DNA of 64,000 bases, from positions 14,943,975-15,007,974 of the forward strand of contig CM035444.1 in NCBI GenBank assembly GCA_020310875.1. The letters are read 5' to 3'. Positions within the stretch are counted from its first letter, which is position 1; every line of letters starts with the position of its first letter. Positions 32,059-43,689 of this stretch are shown one piece after another. The notes below the pieces were generated by a model. The model searched no databases and was not told where the DNA came from. It saw nothing but the letters and a program-made list of their open reading frames with translations. The stretch comes from Ceratopteris richardii (taxonomy: Eukaryota; Streptophyta; Polypodiopsida; Polypodiales; Pteridaceae). The position numbers and the translations under genes were made by a program.

Positions 32059-32990
32059 AGAGTGAGAGTGAGAATGTGATTGACAATGCGAGTGTGAATG
32101 AGATTGTGATTTCTCGAGGATGGTCATGAGGTTGACGCTTTGTCGGGTGAGTTTGCCCTCAACCAATTCCTCAAGAAGGCAAAATTGAATAATTTTAATG
32201 GTGAGAGGAAGAGTTGTGAAGATCTGGAGGCATGGATTGAAGAGATAGAGGATTTCTTTGATCTTTGACAATTTAGTGAGGGTTCGAAGGCAAAGGTTAG
32301 GATCTTACACCTGCTTGACATCAAAAAGTAATGGGGGAAGTCCTATATGTAGACCCAAACGCATTTTGGTCCGGTTGTATGCAAGGAATTTAGAGAGTAA
32401 GCAAAAAAATGTTACTGTTATCCAACACTACCATATGGAGAAGAAGATGGAGTTCTACAATTTTCAATAACATGAGAGCGACAAGTGTACCTTGTTTTCT
32501 GATGAGTACAAAGAAAAGTTCCTACATCTTCATAAATATGTATTGGAGGTTAGTGGTGATGCTTTGAATAAAAAGTTTATTGAAGGGCTTCGTGAGGAGA
32601 TTTGATTTCAAGTAAAGGAATCTCAATGTGTGATTTTTTTGATGTTTTTGTGATGGCCAATAATTTTGAGAAGATAGAGAAGCTCAATTTGTAGAAGGCG
32701 AATAGAACAAGATTCATTGTGACAAGACATAGGCCATAGAGACCTGCCACAACAAACATGAACAATTCAAAGAAGACTTCATCTTCTAATAATCAAGGTA
32801 AGAATCCTACTCAAGTGGAAAATCTAAGGAGGTTTCAACCTGTCCATTGGCAACAAGACCCTAATTTTATTGAGCAAGCAAAAAGACTAAGTTTTTGTTT
32901 TCGTTGCAAAAAGCAATGGCATCGGGCATATGAATACCCGAACAAGGCAATCTTTTGGCGTGCATAATAGAAGGTGATAAACATCATTGT
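32059..32990 (+). pseudogene. Gypsy gag
   Basis: Begins with a Ser/Glu-rich stretch (ESESENVIDNASVNEIV), then LNQFLKKAKLNNFNGERKSC and EDLEAWIEEIEDFFD typical of gypsy capsid. After several frame changes it reaches a knuckle CFRCKKQWHRAYEYP in which the final Cys is Tyr. Stops throughout. Confidence 0.75.
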
Positions 32991-33590
32991 GGAAGGTGCA
33001 AAAATTGAGAAAGAAGATGATGGAGGTAAGTTCCCTAACTCTCCTTACATTGCATGGTGGCTAGTTCTTTCCCAAGGGCTTTTGTAATTACAATTTTGGG
33101 TATGATTTCTATGCATAGAATTATATTTCAGATCGATTTAGATAGTATGCATTGCTTTATATCTTTCAAATTGATACAAAATCTAGGGATATCCCTAAAT
33201 ATCAAGGTAATAAGCCATGTGGAGATGGCCAACACATGAATACACTATACAAAAGGATACATTGAAAACCTTGCATTTAATTTTTTTGATAGGTGCTTTT
33301 CGGGGAGTTTCCATGTGATTGAAATGAAACAAAATGATGCAATGATAGGCATGGACTCATTAGTTTAGATTTTTACAACAATTGATTGCGAACAAAGAAC
33401 AATCATCTTAAGATTAAATGATGAATCTATCCACATTCTAGGTGATGCGCATAATCCTAAGCCTATTCTCATTTCTATTATGCCGATAATTAGAGGTATA
33501 TCTGATGGATGTAGAACATTTATAGTGTATGTGAACAATCTACATGAGGAAGATAATAATGAAAATATTATGAATTATATATAAAATATT
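32991..33590 (+). pseudogene. Gypsy protease region
   Basis: IDLDSMHCFISFKLIQNLGI (33133-33200) corresponds to the usual DSGATHSFIS protease site with the catalytic DSG degraded to DLD. A second conserved block, MKQNDAMIGMDSLV, follows. Confidence 0.72.
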
Positions 33591-34515
33591 TTGAAAGAAT
33601 ATGTAGATGTATTTCGAGAAGATTTGCATGGTATACCTCCACCTAGGCAGATTGACCATGCCATCGACCTATACCCTGGGAGCAAACCATATTCTAGAGC
33701 ACCCTATAGATTTAACATAGATGAATTAAAGGAGCTTAATATTCAATTAGATTATCTTCTAAAGAAAGGTTGGATAAGACCAAGTGTTTCACATTGGGAA
33801 GCACATGTTTTATTTTAGAAGATGAAAGATGGCTCTTATAGATTATATATTGACTATAGGGGTTTGAATAAAAGAACAATTCAAAATAGGTACCCATTCT
33901 CTCACATAGATAACTTATTAGGTCAATTAAGTGAATTGTATTCACTCACATTGACTTAAGATCTGGTTATCACCAAATTAGGATCAAAACAAAGATATAT
34001 CCAAGCCAACTTTTCAAACATGTTATGGCCACTATAAGTTTACAATTTTACCAATTGGATTAACAAACACTCTTGGTACATTCATGTGCTTGATGAATAA
34101 TATGTTTCATGATTATCTAGATGAATTCATCTTCGTATTTCTTGATGATATATCTGTATACTCTAAAGATGATGATGAGCATGTTGTATATCTCAAGAAG
34201 ACTTTGCAAACTCTTAAAGAACACAAATTAAATAGAAAGAAGAATAAATGTTTCTTTTCTAAGGATAAGCTTGTGTATTTAAGAAGAGTCATTTCTAAAG
34301 TGGGAATTCATATAGATAGACTAGTATAAAGTAAAAACAATAGTTGATTGGCTAGTTCCTAAATTTCTAAGAGATGTTAGAAGTTTTTTAGGATTGGTGC
34401 AATATGAAAGAGCACATATTAAGGATTTCTTTAAGATAGCTAATCCCCTCATAGATTTTACTAAAAAGGATGCAGGATTTGTGTCGAGTGATGCCTATCA
34501 AAAATCCTTTGAATC
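33591..34515 (+). pseudogene. Gypsy reverse transcriptase
   Basis: 33591-33818 reads EYVDVFREDLHGIPPPRQID and APYRFNIDELKELNIQLDYL, with [20 protein letters not shown] next. After frameshifts 34084-34329 has the active box FVFLDDISVYSKDDDEH (both Asp kept) and KKNKCFFSKDKLVYL. The connection segment continues to about 34515. Confidence 0.85.
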
Positions 34516-34815
34516 ATTGAAACGAAAAGTCATTGAAAATTATCATTTGAAAATGCTAGAAATAGAAAGACTTTTGTGGTTGCATGTGATGCAAGTGGTA
34601 GTCAGATAGGATGTGTTCTTTCATAGGATGGTACAATGGTTGCATATGAATCTAGAAAATTAAAAAAACATGAACTTAACTATCTTACTTATGATCTAGA
34701 AATTCTTATTGTTGTATATGCACTTAAGCATTGGAGACATCTACTATTAGGGGTTAAGTTTGAATTGAAACTAGATCATTAGAGTCTAAAATAAATTTTC
34801 ACACAACCATTGCTT
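34516..34815 (+). pseudogene. Gypsy RNase H, truncated
   Basis: VVACDASGSQIGCVLS, YESRKLKKHELNYLTYDLEI and YALKHWRHLLLGVKFELKLD show the RNase H domain. B4 interrupts it after FTQP; TGCTT (34811-34815) would be the TSD. The rest of the element is not seen beyond B4. Confidence 0.85.
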
Positions 34816-35037
34816 TGTTGATATATTTTGGTCGTGATGTGTGTGAACACACTAGGACTGGAAGGGCACTTTTTTTCCTCTTTTGGAGGTTTTTTCCTCC
34901 CACTTGTATATATGCCTATAACCCTAACGGATCACTTATATTTGTACATTCCCTTGGTAATACATTCAATATCGTGAGTTGTGCTCCATGGTTCTTCTTG
35001 TGCGGTTCGCGTGCATCCTCAAACCTTAAACTCCAAT
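34816..35037 (+). repeat. Copia B4 5' LTR
   Basis: TGTTGATATATTTTGG to about ACTCCAATG, followed by the PBS-like TTGGTATCAGAGT (35039-35051). The right edge is decayed. Confidence 0.88.
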
Positions 35038-35339
35038 GATTGGTATCAGAGTAGGTTACCACTTCATCCACGACATCATTGATACCCTCTCAGAATCGCA
35101 CAAAACTTGGTGAGCATACTCAAGGTGATTAGGAAATTTTGTCATTTGAACAAATGCACTATTGTAGTGCATGTGCAAGTAGTTTTGTCTTTTTGTGCCA
35201 AAGATATATACAGGTTTGGGTTCACCAATATAAGCTCCTCAAAGTCTGCTACAAGTTTAGCAGACCTCGAGAAGATAATTTTGTTCAACTTTTTGAGCTA
35301 CAATCATTTTTCTGCATCAAGGTATTTTAGTTAGTGACC

Positions 35340-36350
35340 ATGGCTAAAAGCAATGATTTATTATGTATGTTGGCTATTGAGGATAAGTTGGATAGTACCA
35401 ATTATCCATTATAGGGTATTGGTTGCAAAAGAACTATGGAATATTATGTAGGGTATTGAAAAACGTCCTACTACAACTGCAAATACAATTACTGAAGGTG
35501 ATGTAGATGGTATTGAAGATGGTGATCTTTAGGTTCCTATTCGTGTTGTGGTTCTTGTTGCACCTATTATAGAGAAACTTTGTTGGGATGGTAGAGATGC
35601 GTAGGCACATGCATTGATAGCCTTGTCTATCAAACATGCCATTATTCCTCACATTCATTCTTGCAAAATAGCAAAGGATTCTTGGGATATGCTTACAACT
35701 TTATACTAGGCAAGGAATGAGGCTTTTTTTGCTTACCTTTAGAAATAGTTGGAGAGTGAGCACATGTATGAAGAAGATTGCATGGAGAGTTTTTGCAAAA
35801 AGATCAAAGATTTGAAGGAGTAGTTGATTTCTATTGATGAAATCTTGCCAAACAACTCAGATGTGTAGATTGTTTTGAATGGACTTCTAGATTCATATCA
35901 AATTTTTGCTTCTGCTTTTTTATTGATGATGAAAGGCAACCCAAATGCCTTAAGATTTGAGGAGTTATTCTTTTTTCTATTGCAGGAAGATTAGTCTAGG
36001 TAGAATAAGTCCATTATGCATGTTGCAAATCAAGCTTCCTAGTGAGTCATAAGGGCAAAGGTAAATGGAGCTCATCTAGCATTAAGTAGAAATTTGCTAA
36101 TTCTGGACAATCAAAGAATGATGACGAAGATGAGAAGAAAATAGAAAATCAAAAATTGTTTTGCAACCATTGTGAAGGAAATGATCATGTCATAAAGATT
36201 TGTCCAAAAATTGTTGCGAAAAAGGCAAAGAAAAAAGACACTAGAATGGTTGTTGTAGAGGACTCCACACCTAAATCAAAGTCTGCAAATGTTATGCATA
36301 ATAAAGAATGGGCATTTGCTACTATTTGTAGTTATGACCCATCTTCTCAT
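35340..36350 (+). pseudogene. Copia B4 gag
   Basis: ATG at 35340 opens MAKSNDLLCMLAIEDKLDST. A small deletion removes WAYMM and many stops follow. 36156-36356 gives a knuckle with His replaced differently (CNHCEGNDHVIKICPK keeps C-x2-C-x4-H-x4-C) and a Lys-rich tail. Confidence 0.8.
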
Positions 36351-36355
36351 GAATA

Positions 36356-36854
36356 GTGTATGCTTGCACTAGACTCAGATGTTTGGTACTTTGATAGTGG
36401 GCAACCAAACATATTACCTTGTAGTGTAATTTCTTCACTTTAGTTGAGCCTACCCCTACAGGGCATCCTCTCAAATGCACCAACAACTCCTCTTATCCTA
36501 TCATGGGATTTGGTAATATCATTCTCACTACTACTGATGGTAGTTCTTTTACATTGTTGGATGACTTATTTGTATGAAGGATCATGAAAAATATGTTATA
36601 ATTTTTAGCATTATCCAAGATGATCTTGGTTGTGAAATTTGTTGATGATATATGTACAGTTCATGATCTATCAAATGGTGATGTCATTATTCCTTATGCC
36701 AGATAGCTTTGCAATGCATGCTTTGGTCATCTGAATTTTGCTAGTATGCTATGTCTCCAGAATCTAAAATAGTGTCCTCTCTACCCAAACTTGAGGCACC
36801 TAGTAAACATGTCTGCGAAGACTATATTTTGAGCAAAATGCAATGTTCCTCCAT
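36356..36854 (+). pseudogene. Copia B4 protease and pre-integrase
   Basis: The WYFDSG site (DSG kept) is followed at once by a frameshift. LALSKMILVVKFVDDICTVH and SPESKIVSSLPKLEAPSKHV lead to KMQCSS, where the 3.2-kb insertion begins. Confidence 0.8.
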
Positions 36855-37914
36855 TGTCGGAGCGAAAGCGATAGTTGATGGATCAGGACAACCACCAGTA
36901 ATACGGCACACGCCGGGTGCTTGGAGCAAGCTCAGGTATGAAGACTCAAAGAGAAAATTATACTCACACATTTAAGCAGTTCAAAATCAAAATTTTTGGC
37001 ATATAATTTAAATCTTTGGAAATTCTCGCCTTATCTTGAAAGTTATATCAATAAGCATTAGCAATTAAATTATATCTCAACCAAGTGCCCTTCATTGAAA
37101 ATATTTTATGAACTTTCAAAGTATTATCATTTATGTATTTGTTTCTTAATTTGAGTTTATTAACTCATGTATCCTATCCTTCTATGGGTCATCAAACATT
37201 GAATCATACGCATCATATATGTTTATGTTGAACAATTAGCACCTTAATGTAAAGCTCCACACAACATTTAGGTTAATTGAACCTTAAAATTTCAATGTTC
37301 ATTGATCTTATCAATCAGTAATAATTCTTTTCTCTTAGTAGCTTCAATAGTTTAATTTGATTCACAAGATTTCTACTTTGTCAATTTGAGTTACTCATAT
37401 AGTTAATTGCAACCAAATTGGATAGCAACGCAAGTTAAGCAATGATATCTCGAAGTGAAAGTGACATATTGTTGTTCAATTCACGAAACATTTCTTACAT
37501 TCATCGGTTCTTCATCTTGCTATTGTGCAACTTATAATCTTTATGGAGATGTTGTTGCTTTGTAAAACATTTTACTATAATCATAGCACAAATTAAAACG
37601 TCAATCTCGTTTTTTTTTTTGTGTTTTCCAAAGCAGTCGACTTATACTAAAATACACATGAACATCAGAACTCGAAATAGATATGTAGTAACATTAACCT
37701 ATCGTCAAAGAGCATCGATGTCATGTAGATGAATTTACAGTTTTAGATCGTATGTGACCAGATGGATGCTCTAGAGAATCTTCAGAAAGAGAAACGGATC
37801 AAGTGCGTATATCAAAGCTAATGGGACATAAGTCACAATGCACTTTGAAACATGTGTCGCAATAGACTTTCCGTCAATGTCTGCTATTGTTGTTTCCAGA
37901 TCGTAATCAGATTT

Positions 37915-37972
37915 CAGCATGGATTATATCACTAATCACATTGCAGCATTGATTATGTCACTAATCACATTG
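37915..37972 (+). repeat. 29-bp tandem repeat, two units
   Basis: CAGCATGGATTATATCACTA... at 37915-37943 and a two-mismatch copy at 37944-37972. Confidence 0.93.
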
Positions 37973-38476
37973 CATTCGCTTCTTTCTAATTGCCAAAAGG
38001 TGATTCACAAATTGGTCTCCTGATGAAGTCTTGAACAAATGGTTTACTGAACCAAAAATATTACACAACTAATTTCGTCGGCCGTTCGCAAAATCAAATG
38101 CATTCAAAATCACCAAACAAATCAGTCAACAAATTCTTCATAGCGCTACCGCTGGGCATACAATCTGTATGCGAACACACGATCGTAACTTGAATCAGAA
38201 AATAGTTTTTTTATAGTTTTGATTACCTATAATCATATATGTCATTGGCATTCCACAAAACGAAAAAAAAAACAAACAGTTATCTTTTCTGTATGCAGAT
38301 ATGCAAACTGATCGCATTCAAGTCTCGACGTATTTAAAAAAAACGTGCAGCGTCAGATCTTTCAGCTTCAGGCACGCATGGAAAACATAAAGTGCAGCGC
38401 TAGTTGGAAAAATCATTGGCGTCGGGTATGTTAGATTCAGAGTCTGATCATAAACAGATATAGGCATACCGCGCGT

Positions 38477-38524
38477 TTCAACAAATTAAGACACTAGTGA
38501 TTCAACAAATTAAGAGACTAGTGA
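38477..38524 (+). repeat. 24-bp tandem repeat, two units
   Basis: TTCAACAAATTAAGACACTA... at 38477-38500 and 38501-38524, one mismatch. Confidence 0.94.
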
Positions 38525-39323
38525 TTCCGAACTTTACCCGAATTGAGGCAGCAGATCAGTTGAAGGATTGTTCTCTTCACGGTTGTCAGTTTCGGCTGAG
38601 ATGGTATGTGCGCCGATCCCTCCTCACAGAGATGATAGCCGCCCGAGAAAACGTGATGTCATGGCCTTCCGCAATAGCAAAAGGGTTATTGTTCGATTAG
38701 CTCCAGTCAGACATTGTCGTCCTTGCCCGTCCACAGCAATTCTGTGTCATCTCCAATAGCGCAGATGCAGCTTTCGTCGTGAGAGGTTTTCATGCTCATG
38801 AATTGGCAGCAAAAACAAATACCCGTCGAATTGTCCTTCTTTCCCTCAGCTCGAATCGGCCTCTGTATAATATTTCTCCACACGCATATCTCCCTCTGTT
38901 ATTCGATGGAGTAGAAAAAGCCCATCTTCAGACGAAATTCCCCTCTTCTTCCTACTTCGAATCCGCTCCCTCTGTCCTTGTGCGCTACTGTCAGCTCATC
39001 AGATATATATATTTTAAGATTATCACTTCAGCGATCAAATGATCAAGCACAGAACATCAGAGAGATCGCCTTCCAGAATCGCCCAGTCCGAATTCCCTCG
39101 TCAGCATTCCTTTCCTCCTGCTGAACCCTCAGATCATCGTCAGATATCTCTGCTAGATTGCGAATTGAGCGTCCTCCTTCATTCACACTAGATGCCGATT
39201 ATGGTTCTTCTCGCTCCATCATATGCATGCTGCCTCCCCACTATCAACAACTGAGCGCTCTTCTTTTGATGATTCCCTTTCGTGTCTGCATACAAACCCC
39301 CCCTCCGTACATCGCAACGCATA

Positions 39324-39325
<2 letters not shown>

Positions 39326-39391
<66 letters not shown>
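39326..39391. repeat. (AT)33 microsatellite
   Basis: Sixty-six bases of uninterrupted AT repeat inside the 3.2-kb insertion. Confidence 0.98.
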
Positions 39392-39393
<2 letters not shown>

Positions 39394-40032
39394 TGTGAAC
39401 AGCTATTTGACGGCCAAGAAGAACTTGGGTATCTTTGATGGTATTCTGCTCCAGTTGAGGCTGTGCCTCTCTGCCAATCAAACATGTCGATTGGCCTCCA
39501 CTCCCTTTGTGCATGCGACAACGTTTTTCTCCCCTTCCATGCTTTTTCTGCGATTACAATCAATCTGAGAAGAAAACTTTGCCCATCACTATTTTTATAT
39601 TAAGCATTCTTTTATGAACAAAGTATTGGAATTGAGTCAATTCACTTCTTATGCATACGATCCTACTACTTGTGAAGCAAGCTCTCTTATATCATCTTGT
39701 CCAAGTTGCCCTTAGACAAAAGAATCCATTGTTCCCTCCGTAATTGCTTTTCCATTGGTATTGTAGAGTTTGTTTTGATGTCTTGCTTTGTCATCCCCAA
39801 ATCAAATGGGCCAAATATATGCATCTTTATGTCGAACCACAAAACTTTCATCTTGATAAATTGTATTGTAACTCGAAAAGAAGCATTTTTGACATTATGG
39901 TTGTTTGTATTAAAGACTTTGGGAGAGAAGATATTTCTGACATCCACAAATCATATCATGAACTCTTGTTCCAAACAATATCCTGATTTGAAGCAAGTAG
40001 AAGCGAGACTAGAGATGAGAATCTCTACGACA

Positions 40033-40204
40033 CCGTCCCAAAAGATGGTTCAGTAGAAGCTACTTAGAAATTGCAGCTTCTTCACAGTGATGTTTGTGGT
40101 CCTATGAAAACACCTTTTGGGAAATAATTTTACTTATTGACTTTCATTGATGATTTTTCCAGGCATGCATGGGTATATCCATTGAAAGCAAATTCTAAAG
40201 ATTT
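40033..40204 (+). pseudogene. Copia B4 integrase, middle segment
   Basis: Resumes with PKDGSV and, across frames, the HSDVCGPMKTPFG-like first catalytic Asp region, FIDDFSRHAWVYPLKANSK. Ends with GATTT (40200-40204), the left TSD of B5. Confidence 0.85.
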
Positions 40205-40434
40205 TGTTGGATTTTGAGATATGTGGAAGCACGTGAGCAACACAAGGAAGAAGAACAAGCTTGGAGCACAACAACACAATACTGAATGTATTACCACTAG
40301 AATGTATAAAGATAAGTGACTTGTTAGTGTTAAAGACATCTATACAAGCAAGGGAGAAAAACCTCCTAAAGAGGGAAAAAGTGCCCAGGTGGTCCTAGTG
40401 TGTTCACACACATCATTACCTAAATATATCAACA
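40205..40434 (-). repeat. Copia B5 3' LTR
   Basis: TGTTGGATTTTGAG to AAATATATCAACA on the plus strand, next to the PPT. Confidence 0.95.
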
Positions 40435-40463
40435 AATCCCCCCCGGGAGTGATGCGGTGAACA
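40401..40463 (-). repeat. Inverted repeat straddling the B5 PPT and U3 start
   Basis: TGTTCACACACATCATT (40401-40417) and AGTGATGCGGTGAACA (40448-40463) pair over TGTTCAC and CATCA-T, enclosing the PPT and the LTR start. Confidence 0.75.
40435..40447 (-). promoter_or_regulatory. Copia B5 polypurine tract
   Basis: Plus strand AATCCCCCCCGGG; minus strand CCCGGGGGGGATT just before the 3' LTR. Confidence 0.85.
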
Positions 40464-40505
40464 AGGAGCTGACACTCGTATAAGGAAGTGCAAAACTAAG
40501 TGGAA

Positions 40506-41030
40506 TCAATCCACAAAAGGAAGTAAGCACAAAACTTTGTGAAAAGCTTCGAACTTCTCCTTAGGGAGAACCTTTGTTAAAAGGTCTGCAATGTTCTCAT
40601 GTGTGCACACATATGCCAAGTTGATCTCTCCAGTAGAGACCCTCTCCCTGAGATAATGATAGTGCACCGCAATTTGCTTAGTGCGAGCATGGAACATAGG
40701 GTTCCTTGCAACTCGCAATACACTATGACTGTAAGTGAAGTTGGTGGTGGTAGAAGATTGACCAACACCCAAATCGTCCATAAGGCATCTGAGCCACACA
40801 CACTCAATAGATATTGTGAAAGCTTTCCTATAATCAGTCTCACAATTGGAAGTGTCCACAGTAGGATGCTTCTTGCTCAACCAAGATATGCATGAGCTAC
40901 CAAGCATGAAGCAAAAACCATTGGTGGACACATGAGTTTCATAGCAACCAGCCCAATCAGAGTTAGAAAAAGCATGTAAATGTAGGGAACAGCATCAAAT
41001 GCATCTCCAGCATCATGAAGACTCAATCAT
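40506..41030 (-). pseudogene. Copia B5 RNase H and C-terminus
   Basis: 141 open codons (40506-40931): MSTNGFCFMLGSSCISWLSK, KKHPTVDTSNCETDYRKAFT, RNPMFHARTKQIAVHYHYLR and the end KVLCLLPFVD, same C-terminus as B2. The N-terminal part (LIYLC...PDIQF block and its neighbours) is missing, so the domain is shortened. Confidence 0.87.
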
Positions 41031-41800
41031 AAACCTGTCTCCATAAGAGTGGCAATAGGTTTGCAATCTTTAAGGCCGAAATATTGCAATAATGTTTCAA
41101 TATATTTGGTTTGAAACAAAGCTACTCTACCATCAACTTGCATAAATTGAATGCCCAAATAATGATGTAAATGCCCCAAATCGGACATCTCAAATGAGGC
41201 ATGCAGGTCAGCATTAAAATCAGCAGTATGCTTCTCATGAGGATCAGTGAGTAGCATGTCATCGGCATACACAACAATGATCAGAAACACATCATTTGCA
41301 TGCTTAACATATAAGGTGATCTCACTTGGACTATTCTCAAAACCATGTGCAATAAGATAGGCATGTACCTTTTCATACCAAGCACGTGGTGCTTGCTTCA
41401 AACCATATAGTGCAATTTTTCAACCTACACACTTGGTTTTCATGCCCTTTTTGCACAAAGCTACAGAGCACTTCTTCATGAAATTCACCATTCAAAAATA
41501 TAAATGTGATGTCCAACTGGTGTATGTTCCAACCATGATGAGCTGCAAGTGCACAGATGCTACGAACAGTAGCCATTCGGCAAGTAGGAGCAAAGGCCTC
41601 ATAAAAATCAATGCCTCTTTCATGAGCATAACCCTTTGCAACAAGCCTATCATTATACCTCTCAATTGTTCCATCAATCTTATGCTTCAACTTGTACACC
41701 CACTTAGTGTCGATAGCCTTCTTGCCAGGAGGCAAGTCACATAGAGACTAGGTACCATTTTTCATAATAGCATTATATTCTGATTGCGTAGCATCCATCC
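41027..41800 (-). pseudogene. Copia B5 reverse transcriptase
   Basis: 41373-41735 gives DTKWVYKLKHKIDGTIERYN, YAHERGIDFYEAFAPTCRMA and HQLDITFIFLNGEFHEEVLC; 41027-41401 gives [20 protein letters not shown] and the active box VYADDMLLTD (Ala in place of Val), then [21 protein letters not shown] frameshift at about 41400 separates them. Confidence 0.88.
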
Positions 41801-42116
41801 AAGTTTTAGAATTTTGTGCTTCATCAAATGAATTAGGCTCATTCTCATGACAAAGACTAGAGGTAGCCATAGCATAGAAATCTAATGCAAAAGAGGCATT
41901 ATGAGAACCTGAACGAGTATGATATGGCAGAGGTGCATCTACTTTTCTATCTCACAAAGTCTACACTAGCCATTTAGGCATAGTTTTTGCCTCCTCAATA
42001 TTAGCTCTCTCATCAACAAGTGCATCATGTAAATCTGCATCAAAAATGGAATGATCTGCATCATTACATGAAACTTGTAAAGGCTTAGAAGTTGCCTCAT
42101 TAGGACCACCACTAGA

Positions 42117-42900
42117 CTATCTACCTATAAAAAGAGGAAACAAAGTGGCATACATGTCTTTGGAGCTAACTGATGTCTCCTTAGTACATGAAAGTAATGG
42201 TTGAATGGCATCTTTGACAAAAACAACATCACAACTAACCAAAATGCATTTAGTATGTGGATGATAGAGACGATAGCCTTTGCTTTCAGAACTATACCCA
42301 ACAAAAATGCATTTCATTGCTTTATCATCCAATTTCCTACGTTGTTGTTCAGGCCCTAATGCATATGCCAGACAACCAAAAACATGCAAGTGAGCAATAG
42401 ATGGCTTGCGACCATGCCAAGCCTCATATGGAGTGATAGAATCCAATGCTTTAGTGGGACACCTGTTAAGTACATATGTTGCATACATAATAGCCTCAAG
42501 CAACAAACTATGTGGTAAGGCCTAACTCTTGACCATACACCTCGCCATCTCCATGAGTGACATGTTCTTCCATTCATCACCTCCATTCTATTGAGGTGTA
42601 TACGGAACTCTATACTGATGTTTTATCCCACATTCAGATAAAAATGCATTAAAATCAGAAGACATGTATTCCCCCTTGATCAAAATGGAGGGTGCCCATT
42701 TTACATGCTGACACATTTTCAGCCAAAACCAAAAACTATTTGAAGTACATAAACACTTCCCACTTTTCTTTCAATGGATATACCCATGCATGCCTGGAAA
42801 AATCATCAACAAAAGTCACAGAGTAAAGATGGTTTCCAAAAGAGGGTGTCTGCATAGGACCACAAACATCAGTATGAACAAGCTATAATTTTTTAGTAGC
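42117..42900 (-). pseudogene. Copia B5 integrase core and tail
   Basis: The core (about 42590-42900) is readable only across frames: LVHTDVCGPMQTPSFG, VTFVDDFSRHAWVYPLK and a damaged NGGVNEWKN-like Glu block. The tail is a 129-codon open frame (42117-42506): YATYVLNRCPTKALDSITPY, VFGCLAYALGPEQQRRKLDD and GYRLYHPHTKCILVSCDVVF. Confidence 0.85.
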
Positions 42901-43689
42901 TCAAACTGAACCATTTTTTGGGAACGATGAACATTGCATTTTTCCCAAAATATAGCCTTCATAGACATGTTTAATAGGTGCCTCAAGTCTCGGTAGAGAG
43001 GACACCATTTTAGATTTCCACAGGCATAGCAAACTAGCAAAATTCAGATGACCAAAGCATGCATGCCAAATCTTTGCATCTGACAAAGCCTGAGAATCAT
43101 GTATTGCACATGCTGAATCATTCATGGATTTTTGATAGTCTATGAGCTCATGCAGGCCAGGACATAAAATGCTAGAACCAATAATGACATCCCCATTTGA
43201 TAGATCATGAATTGTACATTTATCATGAACAAATTCCACAACCAAGCCAATCTTGGCTAAAGCTAAAACTGATAATAGATTCTTCTTGATCCCTAACACA
43301 AATAAAGCATCCAACAATGTAAAAGAACTATCATTAACAGTAGTCAGAATAATCTTACCAACTTCCATGATAGGATAAGAGGAGTCATTGGCGCATGTGA
43401 CAGTATTCCCTTTAGGGGCAAGCTTGAATGAAGTGAAGAAACTGTGTTGTGAGGTAATATGTTTGGTTGCCCCACTATCAAAGCAGCAAACATCCGAGTC
43501 TACTACAGACATACATTGTTCATGTGAAGATGGTTCAAAACTACAAACGCTAGAAAATGCCCATTCTTCATTCTGCACAAGATTATCAAACTCTGTTTTG
43601 CGTGTAGACGCCTCTACCACAACCATTCTAGCCTCTTTCTTCCTTGCCTCTTTAGCAACCAGTTTTGGAGATCTCTTTATGACGATCAT
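42901..43689 (-). pseudogene. Copia B5 protease and pre-integrase
   Basis: Longest open piece of the family (262 codons). CCFDSGATKHITSQHSFF carries an intact DSGA protease site, followed by ALFVLGIKKNLLSVLALAKI, TIHDLSNGDVIIGSSILCPG and the integrase zinc finger WHACFGHLNFASLLCLWKSK with EGYILGKMQCSS, where one Cys reads as Leu or is frame-shifted. Confidence 0.9.

Larger units (their letters stand above)
32059..34815 (+). mobile_element. Ty3/gypsy element, truncated
   Basis: Plus-strand gag, protease, RT and RNase H in the gypsy order. RNase H is cut at 34815 by copia B4; the left side abuts B3. Neither LTR nor integrase is visible. RT wording (HAIDLYPGSKPYSRAPYR, LKKGWIRPSVSHW, FLDDISVYSK) is chromovirus-like. 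Confidence 0.85.
34816..36854 (+). mobile_element. Copia B4, first segment
   Basis: Plus-strand B copy inserted in gypsy RNase H: 5' LTR, PBS, gag, protease and start of integrase. It continues at 40033-40204 and 45132-46940. No 3' LTR is found; its end is joined to inverted B6. Confidence 0.9.
36855..40032. mobile_element. 3.2-kb TG...CA insertion in B4 integrase, possibly a giant solo LTR
   Basis: Starts TGTCGGAG and ends CTACGACA, near-perfect terminal inverted repeats, with flanks CCAT (36851-36854) and CCGT (40033-40036). The B5 integrase reads straight through this point. No gag-pol domain is found and I see no direct repeat of its ends, so it is not an obvious two-LTR element. It keeps more CpG dinucleotides than the surrounding elements. 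The left edge has an open stretch (IVGAKAIVDGSGQPPVIRHT) before a GT-like donor. A solo LTR, a non-autonomous element or a captured host segment are all possible. Confidence 0.6.

Noticed and set aside
39158-39568. Open frames of 108-136 codons on both strands with long Ile/Tyr runs
   Set aside because: The runs are translations of the (AT)33 microsatellite; the open length is an artefact of the repeat, not a gene.
40011-40032. Hairpin AGAGAT-GAGA-ATCTCT near the right end of the 3.2-kb insertion, as in a Helitron 3' end
   Set aside because: No CTRR terminus follows, the left end is not TC, and the site is not an A/T junction; TG...CA with short duplications fits better.
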